This document shows positions 1 through 9,816 of a stretch of DNA of 64,000 bases, piece after piece. Origin of the DNA: Hymenoscyphus infarciens (Eukaryota; Ascomycota; Leotiomycetes; Helotiales; Helotiaceae); contig LLCB01000002.1 in assembly GCA_001414345.1 (NCBI GenBank), positions 434,001 to 498,000 on the forward strand, written 5' to 3'. The position numbers and the translations under genes were made by a program. Each line of letters starts with the position of its first letter. The first letter of the stretch is position 1. The notes beneath the pieces were generated by a model. The model saw only the letters and a list, made by a program, of their open reading frames with translations, ran no database searches and was not told where the DNA came from.

Positions 1-180
1 CTGGAGGAGTTAGGGGGTGGGAGAGTGTTGTTAGGGTATGTGATTCCCTTGGATTTGGGTGACGATGGCGGTGCTGATGATAGAGATGAAGAGGCCAGGA
101 GACGAGTGTCTTTTGGCTTAAAGGGGCGTTGTTTGGGGGACCTCGCAGTTGTCTCCTGGTGCGGTGCGAGTCTTCTTTAA
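1..180 (+). CDS. Partial reading frame open at the left edge
   Basis: Frame 1 is open from the first base to a TAA at 178-180, giving 59 codons with no start, so it would be the 3' end of a gene that begins outside the window. The peptide mixes a Gly/Leu-rich start with an acidic patch (about residues 20-31) and a hydrophobic, Trp/Cys-containing end. I do not recognise a family. It could also be a chance open frame, since 59 codons without a stop is not strong evidence. Confidence 0.3.
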   Translation: MEELGGGRVLLGYVIPLDLGDDGGADDRDEEARRRVSFGLKGRCLGDLAVVSWCGASLL

Positions 181-818
181 AATCACCCCCTTCACTCCCG
201 GATACGTTCTCGACGACGAGAATAATATATACGGAGGGGGGTGGGGGGGCGGTTATTAGGTACTCTGACCGTGGATGCACGAACCCTTATCGATATGGTG
301 GGACATGAGGTGAGAGGTAAGGGGCGGACCCAAGTCCTATGTTGCAAGTTCGAGTCGAAATAATTTCGACTTTGGACTGCGAGGGATTGTGTCGATCACT
401 ACGGGCCGCTTCTTCTCTCTTGACAACACCTGCGTGACACATCGACGCACTTGGCCCCTCGATCGCCCCAAAGAGATCCCCCACTCGTTAGCTAGTGCCA
501 CGAGAATCTGGGGATTGAGAAGCCGGGACAAGTGTTTTCCTATTCTCGGGATTTAAAGAGGGATTAGAAGTCGGGAGTTGGAACTCTTGAGGCTCTTCTG
601 CCATTTGGGTTCGGCTTCGGTGTTCTTTTTTCCTGCAAGGTTGTAGGAGGGGCAATTTGGTGTAAGAGGTCGTTTCATCGTTCGTACTTTACTCTGGTGT
701 GTTTGGAGGTGTGCTTTGACATGTCTCTCTGTTCCCTTTCTCACTCACTCGCACTCTCCATCATGGTCTTTAACTACTCGGTTGTTGAATCTGATCTAAT
801 ACTCTCAACCCCCAACAG

Positions 819-1007
819 AGATTAAGATACAAAGACATGCAACTCCTAAAGCGAGAAGAAATTTCCGAGTTATCTCTCGCCCCTCTAGGCATCGAGGCGG
901 GTGATGTATGGGAAATCGAAGAGATCAGGGAGTTTGGAAAGTTGTTGGAAAGGGATGCCGAATTGTTTGCATGGTGGAGGAGAGGGATGGGCTTTGCTAG
1001 AGAGTAA
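819..1007 (+). CDS. Possible terminal exon of an unrecognised gene
   Basis: An acceptor-like CAG ends at 818. From there a frame runs through an ATG at 837 to a TAA at 1005-1007. From the ATG it encodes 56 residues that look coding-like: charged, rich in Glu/Arg, and ending in a Trp-Trp-Arg-Arg stretch. The matching upstream exon was not found with confidence, because 180-760 holds no convincing open frame on this strand. It may be a short stand-alone gene, a last exon or a relic. No function can be assigned. Confidence 0.25.
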   Translation, partial: RLRYKDMQLLKREEISELSLAPLGIEAGDVWEIEEIREFGKLLERDAELFAWWRRGMGFARE

Positions 1008-3221
1008 GGCCTTGATTACTCGCGAACCCAATTTATCCCACGGTGGTTAGAATGTACGGATCGAGAGTTCGATGACGATATGATCCGACGATACGCTACT
1101 GGTTGGGGATGTTTGATTATCCGATATCCCATGATAGAGCTTGTTGCAACGCAGCTCACTCGGATTTGATGGAACGACAACGCGAATAAGTAGCCAAGCC
1201 AGGAGTTTCGGATGAAGTTTGGGCGATCTTCAATATCTGGCTCTTCGGGATGAGACTGGGTGATAAGCTATGATACTAGGTACCTTGTCTTTCTTGCACC
1301 ACGTTCTCTAGACAAAAGGCTCTTTGCTGACATCTGTAGACTAGAGTATAGGAATAAGTAAAGTAGAGTACAAGTCGTCTCCTCTCTTGGTTTTTAAGCG
1401 AAACTTGCAAAATCAAGTTAACTGTTCTGGAATGCTAGACCAAGCACCCCAAAACGATTATTGAAGAAAAAATATATTCCCCCGTCTCTTATGTTGACCC
1501 CTTTTCTTTATCAACTTGTGACTCTTTCTACTCTTGTATCCATCAATGAATTGTTAATTATCTCCATGAAGCCCATTCATTCAATGGACTGAGGACTGAG
1601 AATGGAAATCAGGTTTCTTCATTAAATTGGGTCTTCATGATGAGCTCTTTCAATCTGTCTGTTATGTTTGCTCTTTTGACATGATTCACTTTATTACTTT
1701 CTAGAAGGGTGAAACTCACAACTTCAACTCTCACAAGCTTTAAATTCACTATCAATTCTATCCCTACGTCAGGTTGGAAAATAATCCTCTTGCAAAAATT
1801 ATTGTGATTTTGAGGGTTTAGAATACATAGTGAATTGTGGCTGAAAACCTCCTTGACAAGCTGCCTTCATATTTGAAGTATGGTGCAACATCAATCAGCT
1901 CCACTGCTTTACCTGGCCTCTCTCAGTGTATGAGCTGATGTATATGCTCTCTATGCTTAATGGCAGAGGAGTCATACATTAAGACTCCCATTGAAGGTGA
2001 GGGACTGGCGTGCAAAGTTTGGGGTTGAGGTACTCTGTTTCACAAGTTGTGTGATATTTTTGGGGCGCTGTTTATACTCTAGAATAGTTCTGTGAACATC
2101 CTGTTGAGCTTACTCTATCCCCGACAGGTTGTTATCAGATGAATGCAGTAAACAGAGCTCATGGATTTGTAGAAAGGATCCACTGTGCCTCCCCACTGAT
2201 ATCTCTTAAGCTCCTTCTACTTTCAATATCAAATGAACAAATGAAATCAAGCTCAACAAGGACGCGACTTTGTCAACAAGAAGACTTGGGCGCTTTTCAA
2301 GAAAAGCTCACCTTCCAGCCAGTATTTTCACAGCAAAGTCACTCTCTTTGCGAAATCGACACTTGATTGACCTGACACTTGGTGCTTCAAAATCAAATCA
2401 AAACACTGCAGCGTCAACACACTGCAACATCTTCACCTTCGCCAACACCTCCATCCCAGCTTCAACTATTATCTAGTCATTCTTGGAACTCCTTTAACAT
2501 CTTCCAGATTCAATCACCTCTTCACTTTACTCTGCCTATCCCCCTTTCTCGCTCTTATCACCTGTCCCGCTTTACTTGTCTTCTTCGCTTTTACTTAATT
2601 GCCTCACTTCTCTCACCTACCCAAAACCTACCTCGCTTGTCTTCTTAACTTATTTACTCGAGCGCTTTCTGACTCTTCCACCAACCTTCAACCTCCAACC
2701 TTTTCTAACCTCTAACGCCCGTCAATACTCAACACCCTTCAACCTTCAAAAATCTTCAACGTGTAACCTGCAACTTACAGATTATAGCTTGTCGATACCA
2801 TTCCACTCCTCCTACAAGTGGAACCATCGATTACCTCGAGCTCCGTTGTCTTCTCAACTCAGTCTCGATTTTACACACCAACTTGTTGATTGGCTTGACC
2901 TACAACTCGAACCCTTCGATTTCTTATTCAAAGCCTTCAAGGTCTTTGCTCTTGCCACAAGTTCAGCTTAACAAAAGTCGATCTTCCTTATCCATCTGAT
3001 CTCCAGTCTTGATTTACCTTCACCTACTTTCGGTCTTTCGACCCTGAAGCCGCGAACACTCGAGCTTTCAACTCCATCGCTTCGTCTTAGACTTCAGCTT
3101 CACCCTTCAGGTGCTATCACCCTTTGAGATGCTTTGACTCAATATTTTATCATCTCATCCTTTCTTGACAAACTAAACTCTGTCACAACTTTAACTTCAA
3201 TATTAACACTATCACGTCAAG
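1008..3221 (+). promoter_or_regulatory. Intergenic region and probable long pyrimidine-rich leader
   Basis: No convincing gene was seen over 2.2 kb. From about 2400 the plus strand becomes strongly C/T-rich with almost no purine runs, continuing to the start codon at 3222. This is typical of fungal promoters and 5' leaders. Several short upstream ATG frames lie here (for example 2139-2366 and 2576-2971), with biased compositions that follow the CT-richness, so they are not annotated as proteins. If they are transcribed they would act as uORFs for the downstream gene. Confidence 0.4.
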
Positions 3222-5962
3222 ATGGCACGAAGAAATAGGGACGATGATAGCGGTATGAGCTCGGATGATCCCGACGATCACTCGGAATTCATGACATCCA
3301 GGTAATTACAACTCTCCAATACAACAGGACAGGCTAAAAAATGGCCACAGAAGAAAATGCAAGAGATGGCTCCATGCCGGTGTCGCTCGGGACCCAAAGG
3401 GTGGCACGATACAGATGTGGTTCGGGTTTTCACATTTCTTACACGAAGACGCCTACACACAAGCGCCAATCAACCAACGGGGTTGGACAATACATTGGGC
3501 TGCCGATAGCAGAGGAAGACTTACGGGCAATAAAGGTGTCGGACAAATTCAGCGGAATTTGATCACCTTTAATCTTCATATTTCCAGAAATTGGAGCGAT
3601 TTTCTTACCAAGAATGGACAATGGAAGTACAGGCAAGCAACTGCAGGACGAAAATGTCAATACGATACTCTAAAGAAAATCTGGAAGAGCCGAACCTACG
3701 TAGACCCTTATCCAAACGGAAATAGGGATCTTCTTGTAGGCCCATCCTTGAATGCAATTCATCCCAGAGGTGGTGTCTCTGATGAACCTCCTTACCACGA
3801 GATTTCATCAAACGCTCCATGCTACGTCGGCTGTCGGATTCCTCTCAACGCAAGGCTGATCAAGTTCAACTTATTTGAGGAGTGGAATGCTAATGCTTTT
3901 ACTGTTGTTGAAGACTTTCTGCTCGGAAAAATGGCGGACAACGTTAGTCTCCCGGGCTTCGACGCAGTTCAAGCAGATAGAATCGAATCGGCCTTTTTTC
4001 ACTGTGGCTGGCGCGTGGATTGGAGAGCAGTGCGAAAGGCCAATAAACACGTCAGAGAAAGACGGGTCAGATTTGCCAACAATTCGCGCTCCTGGAGGAA
4101 ATACTCCCCGATCAGAGTCGATGAGGCGCAGAGAGATTGCCAGAGCGTACAGGATTTTATGGACAGATTGAGAAATGAGCATCACGAACCGCATGGCTAT
4201 AATGGAGACGACAGCTCAGACGACGACGATGATGGCGCACCCGGTAGAGGACTTGGCCGTCGGCTTCCAAATGGTGGTCCAGATGGCGGTCCCAATGGCG
4301 GTCCCAATGGTGGTCCCAATGGTGGTTCCAATGGTGGTCCAAATGGTGGCCAAGGTGGTAACGATGATGATTCCTCGAACGATCAAGACGACGCGCTGGC
4401 ACCTGGACCGTCCAGAAACAAGCAATCGCAATCCTCACAGCGAAGTAGAATCTCACAAGGAAGAAAAGGCAAAGCGGCGTCTGGCAAGGGGACTAGGAGT
4501 GCTAAGAAGAGCGGAAATAATAGCAAGAGGCCCAGAAAGGCAAAAAACCCGAAGAAAATCATGAAAGGAAAAGATAAGTGCAGAGCGAAAGGCTCTAAGA
4601 AATCATCTCAAAATGTTGTAAGTTTACATTTTTACTCTGATTCTTCTAATTTTTTGAAACAACGTGTTCAATTGTCCCAGAATATTACATTAAATTAATT
4701 TAGACTAACCAAGCAATGCAGGTTGTTGACCTTTCTTCAGATAGTGAAGAAGAGCCTGAGGACGAAAATTTCAACGAGAACGACGACGACGACGGTTATG
4801 CCGTGGTTCTTGAAGATTCAAGTGACGGGAATGGCGAAGACGGGGACGAGGAGGGTGACGGCCGCAATTTGGAAGCTGCATTAGCAATTCAACTTCGTAG
4901 ACACCTTCAACTGGGATCGCCCCAAATGGAACCTTCGCCGCGAGTTCAACCAAGAGATGACGAGCCATTGTTCGTCAGTTCCGACGACGACGACTTGGCT
5001 CTGCTCGAGGTTCGCCCCGATCCTGCAGTCCGCCCTAGACTTGGAGGCTCCGGTGTGAACTCTCTGAGGAACGTCTATCTTTCTCAGTCAAGATCGGCTT
5101 CCGCTTTTGTCAAACATGAGCGCTCGCAATCAAGGCGAGAGTCGCCAGAGGAACGAGTCGAAAAAGAGCACAGACTTCCATCAGCCGGCCAAGCGATTAA
5201 ATCGTCTCCATCTACCCCTAGAAATAATTCTCCGACCGCTGGCAAGAGAGCCCAACGAGGACTATCCGAAGGATCTTCTTTAGGATTTCTTGCTGCGATC
5301 GGTGATATGCTTAATGTGGAATCGCCACCACCATCTCCTGAACCTGAAGAACAACTAGTACTGCAAGCACAAGGAGAATCTCGAGAGCATCCAGAGTCAC
5401 AACCCGGCTTAGAGTCACAGTCGCGTCCACGCCGAGCTAGATCAGAAGCGCCTAGCGCATCTCAGAGAAGTCTTTCTCAAAGGGAGTTTGCCTCGGTACC
5501 CCTGGATAATGAAAATGGGCGAGAGCTTCGTCCTCTCTCTCCAATTCCTGGAAGCGGACGGCGACAGCCATCAAGTCTTGGTAGCCCTTCGGCACGAAAA
5601 AGAACAAGCGAGGAAATTGTAAGCTTTCTAATGTCCTTTATTCTTTTGTGCTTTCTAATAGCTAACATCAAACGAGGAGGATGCCGAAGAAACAGCCGCA
5701 CCCCCATCGCCCACGAAAAAACCCAAGGACATCAAAGATGAGATTGAGTATATTGTCATCAAAGACGATCCTGAGACGCACTTTGTCATCTCAGACGATG
5801 AAGATAGCAGTGATGAGGATGAAATTGAACTAGATGATGTATGTTACTTCTATTCTCAGGTTATTTTAATGTGACAGCTAATGGGAACCCTTACAGATGG
5901 ACGAGGATGAAGTCAACGTGAACGGAGATGGAACCGAAGACGATCCGATAACCCTCGATTAG
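3222..5962 (+). CDS. Acidic protein with several SUMO-interacting motifs, function unknown
   Basis: Five exons are proposed: 3222-3301, 3351-4617, 4722-5618, 5662-5838 and 5897-5962, giving 828 aa. Introns of 49, 104, 43 and 58 nt carry GT..AG ends and keep frame. After a short acidic N-terminus, residues about 28-290 form a Trp/Cys-containing, possibly globular region that I do not recognise. Then come tandem GGPN-type repeats (about 331-362) and a Lys/Arg-rich, NLS-like stretch (about 400-446). The C-terminal half is acidic and disordered. It contains hydrophobic triads followed by Ser/Asp/Glu that fit the SIM pattern: VVDLSSDSEEE (450-460), AVVLEDSSD (from 476), LFVSSDDDD (near 532), IVIKDDPE (from 779) and FVISDDED (from 789). 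Inference: a nuclear SUMO-binding scaffold. No RING finger is visible, so nothing shows it is a ubiquitin ligase. Confidence 0.75.
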
Positions 5963-6792
5963 TTGCCCACGCACATGCTGACTTAACCCCACGAAAGAAC
6001 ATCTACGATACGCGATAACGAAACCTGGTCAAACTTCAACAATTAGCCAACTTAGCTGCTACATTGTAGTATCAATACCAAATCATGATTCAACACAACA
6101 CAAACAAAAGGGCTATTGAAATTCATGGAACGAATTAAAAAATCGACAATTCATCTATGGGAGTAGTCGCTTCACAGAGTCCTGGTCGAATAGACGCACT
6201 TTTGTCTCAACATTGCGACCTGCTTTCCCAACATCATTTCAAAAATCCCCCCTTCTATTCATTTTTTCTTCTTCATTTTTCATTATCAACAGCGATTATT
6301 AAGGGAGGGAGGGCAGATTTCAAGCCAATCGAGCATCTCGCTTGAGTTTGCACAAGATTTCTTTTGTAGTGTCTCTCCCACTGCAATTCATCATCTGGAG
6401 TTCCGTTATTTAAGTTGCTTGCCTATTGCGTGCAGCGGGTGGAGGTCTTTATTTATGAATGCAATCGGAAGGGAGAAAATTACATACGGAATTGGCGTTG
6501 GGAGACCTCCTTTTTTTTCACAAATCAAGCAAGCTACCATTTTGCGGCGGGAGTTTGGGAGGATCTGTAATATTTATTTGGCGGACTTTGGCGGCGAAGT
6601 TACGCGGGGGGCCTCTGCTTGATAATTATTTTTCACAAATGGCATTTATTTTCAATGATCCGTACTGACCATGGTGACTGATCTGAGCAATGAACCCAAA
6701 CCGTTAGTTTTGAGTCAACGTATTATGTATAAGTTCCAGTAAGCAAAAACTAGAAAAACTTCAAGAACTGATTCTAAAATGAATGTCAGGGA
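5963..6792. other. Intergenic, no gene seen
   Basis: The 3' flank of the SIM-rich gene. Only short frames under 70 codons occur, with no family resemblance. The sequence becomes AT-rich toward the repeat island. Confidence 0.5.
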
Positions 6793-6901
6793 ATGAAGTC
6801 AAAATGAAGTCAAAATGAAGTCATATTTCTTCACGGTGGACCGACCTACTTTGGGGCGACCTACTTTGGGGCGACCTACTTTGGGGCGACCTACTTTGGC
6901 G
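6793..6901 (+). repeat. Two adjacent short tandem repeats (11-bp and 15-bp units)
   Basis: ATGAAGTCAAA occurs in three head-to-tail copies at 6793-6825, the last ending in ATA. Sixteen bases later CGACCTACTTTGGGG is repeated four times at 6842-6901, the last copy with one change. This block opens the AT-rich island that holds the MITE and the decayed frame. It may be a subterminal repeat of a degraded element, but no inverted partner was found in the window. Confidence 0.8.
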
Positions 6902-7342
6902 AAACATTCTGAAATTCCGAATGACTTGATTGTTCTCAACGTTTAGAATAATAAAACAAATAGTATACTTTTACTTTACTACTAAAAGATTTAGATAAAA
7001 AGACAAAAGAAGAGATAAGCTTAACTTTCTTTACTTTTATTATATTCTTTTAGAGAAGTTGATGAAGAAAGAGGCATAGTCGATTTTGCTTGAAATTTAG
7101 ATTTCGTTCGTCGGAGAAGGTTTTGTTGTACTTCGCACTTCCGCGTCAAGGTATACTGCGCGAAGCCGTTGAAGTTAAAGCTACTGACCACCGACCAGAC
7201 AACTATAAGTACTACCCACCATGCCACCTTCAGAGGACAAAAAGAGCGTAACCTGCGAAGACTCTAAGAAATACCTAAGAGGACTTAGTTTGCTATTGGG
7301 TAAGAATACATTAACGCGATTGTTCATAGAGATTTGTATCAG

Positions 7343-8500
7343 GCAACGCCCCAAGCTCTGAAAAAATACGAGCTATCTGAGAAGTTGGTCAGCGCCTGTC
7401 CACAGTACCTGTAAGACGAAGGAGATGCACAACGGCAATGGACTGAGCGTGACGCGCTGAAGGACAACTGGCTAAAACTACACTGAAACCAGTGTTTTGG
7501 CTTTCCCCGCCTTGGTCAGCCTAGTACTTAGGATAGGATAGGCTACTCACCTAGGTAAGGACAGGAGAGGCTAGGCTAGATTAGGATCAAGACTAGGCTA
7601 AGTTTAGTAGGATAGGTACTCTAACTAGGATAAGAGTAGCTAGGAAAGTTCTAAAAACAGGATAGGAGTAGCTAGGTAGATAAAAAAAGGAGGCTAGGCT
7701 AGAGTAGGATTAGGAAGGCAACCCCCTAATCAGGACCTAGACCCTCTTTTCTACCTACCTTCTAGATATTAAGCGAAATTAGAGCCGCCTTCTAGGCTTT
7801 AAGCGAAATTAACTAGCCTAACTCTTCCTATCCTAGCCTCTCTATTTAGCAAGGAAAGGTAAGCAAGTACTATAGGATAGGAGTAGCTAGGAAAGCTAGA
7901 ATTTAAGGATAGGAGAAGGCGGGATAGCCTTAAAATAGAGGTAGGAGGGAGAAGGAGCGTCGAGGCAGGATAGGATAATAGATTAGGCGGGGAAACCTAA
8001 AACACTGACTGAAACGACGGTTTAGAAGATAACAGTTAAATCAAAAGTGCCACCGTTACTCCAACCAGCAATGGCCAAATAAACGTTGTGAAAGCACTCG
8101 AAAAGGTGCTAAGTCAATCTCGCATAAACTAGGAGCTTTCCTATGAAAGGGAGTCGCAACTGAATGAGGATTTTCTGGCCGTGCATGCCTGGATCCTTCA
8201 TAATAGACACTGGGGAACCCAGGCACATTGATGAAACAAGTTAGAAAATCGTTCTGATATTTCGCGCCATACACCCCCTCCGCCACCCAAGCATGAAGCG
8301 TTATTCAGAAACGACCGGACTTCTTTGTTTCTAGCCGACGCTTTTGATGATCGCCCAACCAAACTTTCTGAGCCCTACTCAACAGGATACATGGTATCTC
8401 TGTTGGACACGATTGGACAAACGAGCATTTACCATGGCTGATGACAAGAATAGATATCATCCCGAGAGCTCTCGACAGAGTCATCAGGGGATAAGTTACG
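7343..8500 (+). pseudogene. Decayed protein-coding sequence split by a MITE
   Basis: From 7343 a frame encodes a coding-like peptide up to the MITE at 7490. If the element and one target-site copy (526 bp together) are removed, the same frame continues from 8008 to about 8500. It is interrupted only by stops that could each come from a C-to-T change (CAA, CAG or CGA) or from TGG. The readable segments are normal in composition, including a Pro5 run and an EPYSTGYMVSLLD segment near 8375. A possible first exon with an ATG at 7221 ends near 7299 at a GTAAGA donor, but its phase does not join cleanly. I do not recognise the family. The stop types fit RIP or similar C-to-T decay, which is an inference. 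Confidence 0.55.
7490..8007. mobile_element. Non-autonomous hAT-like MITE, 518 bp, with 8-bp target duplication
   Basis: The left terminus (7490-7512) begins CAGTGTTTTGG and the right terminus (7985-8007) ends CCTAAAACACTG. As inverted repeats they match at 21 of 23 positions. Both sides are flanked by a perfect 8-bp direct repeat, ACTGAAAC (7482-7489 and 8008-8015). CAGTG-type termini with 8-bp duplications are the known signature of the hAT superfamily. The interior has no transposase frame. It consists of degenerate TAGGATAGG and GTAGCTAGG-like low-complexity sequence, so mobilisation would need a transposase from elsewhere. The intact duplication argues for insertion without later rearrangement. 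No second copy was noticed in this window. Confidence 0.88.
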
Positions 8501-9816
8501 TATATTAAGATTATAATTCGCACTAAGACGCTAGCTCCGCTCGCAAGAGCTTCTCATAGTCATCAATCTCCAAGCTATGCCGAGAAAATAGACAGCGAAG
8601 TAAACGACATTTCACGAGACTCTCTTCACAATTTAGAAGAACCGTATATTATTGAAATCCTATAACTCAGTTTATTATTCATCTCTTTTCTGGAGGCTTG
8701 AAACAATGAAATCTATAATAGAGGTTTACTGTTAGCAACTATTATCTAGAACTTTTAAAAAGTTTATAAGCCTTATAAAATATGTTGAGCAAACTGATTC
8801 TTCAAGCGCTATAGGAATAGCAACTAAAAAGCAACCATTTGCAGCTGTTAAAAAAATATTTATAATTATTTTACTAGCTTTGTTTCCTCGAACTTATTTT
8901 CTAAAATATTTCAAGAAATTTAATCATAAATGGTATTTTACGTCAATGAGTCAAGCAAAGGTCTAAATTAACTAGTAAAAATGTACTAAAGTAAAATTAA
9001 TCCTCCGAGACGTCTAGAATAGAAAGATGCTCCCAGCATGAGTTTCATGAGTTTTTCTCCATGTCCTTCCTGCCAAGTTTGCTTCTTCTCCCCGTTTTCA
9101 TCCTCTTCTCCACCTCTCTTCTCATTTCCAGCAGTTTATCTAGCACAACTTGCATTTCAGTGATCCCTCCCCAGGGTCTGGCAATTTTCTCTCCCATCAT
9201 ACCTTTTCATTGTGCTACAACTTGGAACTAGTTCGGGGTCTACCATAGGTATGATCCATTCTGTTGTCCCGAATTTATGAACACATGCATGTTAACTGTT
9301 CCAGTATTTCGAGCACAATATGATTCCACTTGTTTACGTAGTTAAAATAATGACTTGAACTCCTACGCGACGACTCAAACGTGACACCCAAGGCCCCATG
9401 CCAACCCCAAATCCCATGTTCCCCTTGCAAACATCCCGACCCCTTAGCCAACATTAGGCAAGCAGCCCAACAATGTGATTGCATTGAACAGTAGCCATCA
9501 TCATGGTAGGTGAGGGATGGCCGATCAGAGCCACCCTCCCATCAAGAATTGTGCACTCTCACTTTCCAAAACCAGAGAAAAAGAATGGCATCAGGATCAT
9601 TAGTCCCTTGTTGCCTATCTAGAAATCAACTAGAGTATCGCAATTCCCACACATCTATAAATAAAGACCGAATTCTTGCGCACCCGCTAAATCCATCCAT
9701 ATTCCACAATTCCAAGCCGATTTGTCCGGTACATTTTATAATGAAAATCCCAAACTCCTTTCCATTTCCAATTTTGTCTCCCAAAGGATTCAACGCGACC
9801 GACTTCGAAATATGGA
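8501..9816. other. AT-rich intergenic island, no gene seen
   Basis: The stretch at about 8640-9000 is very AT-rich with many TpA steps, consistent with RIP-degraded repeat DNA. From 9040 composition returns to normal. Only short frames without family resemblance were seen. The last part is the 3' flank of the minus-strand MFS gene. Confidence 0.5.

Noticed and set aside
330..365. A GTTCGAGTC segment resembling a tRNA T-loop
   Set aside because: The flanking bases do not pair as a T-stem, and no D-arm, anticodon arm or acceptor stem could be laid out around it.
3302..3332. A 31-nt first intron for the SIM-rich gene, using the earlier AG
   Set aside because: It also keeps frame, but 31 nt is very short. 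The AG at 3350 gives a 49-nt intron with a branch-like GCTAAAA and the same downstream frame.
4157..4564. Antisense and shifted frames over the GGPN repeats (His/Asp- or Met/Val-rich)
   Set aside because: They are shadows of the repeat in the real gene; their composition follows directly from the GGTGGTCCNAAT unit.
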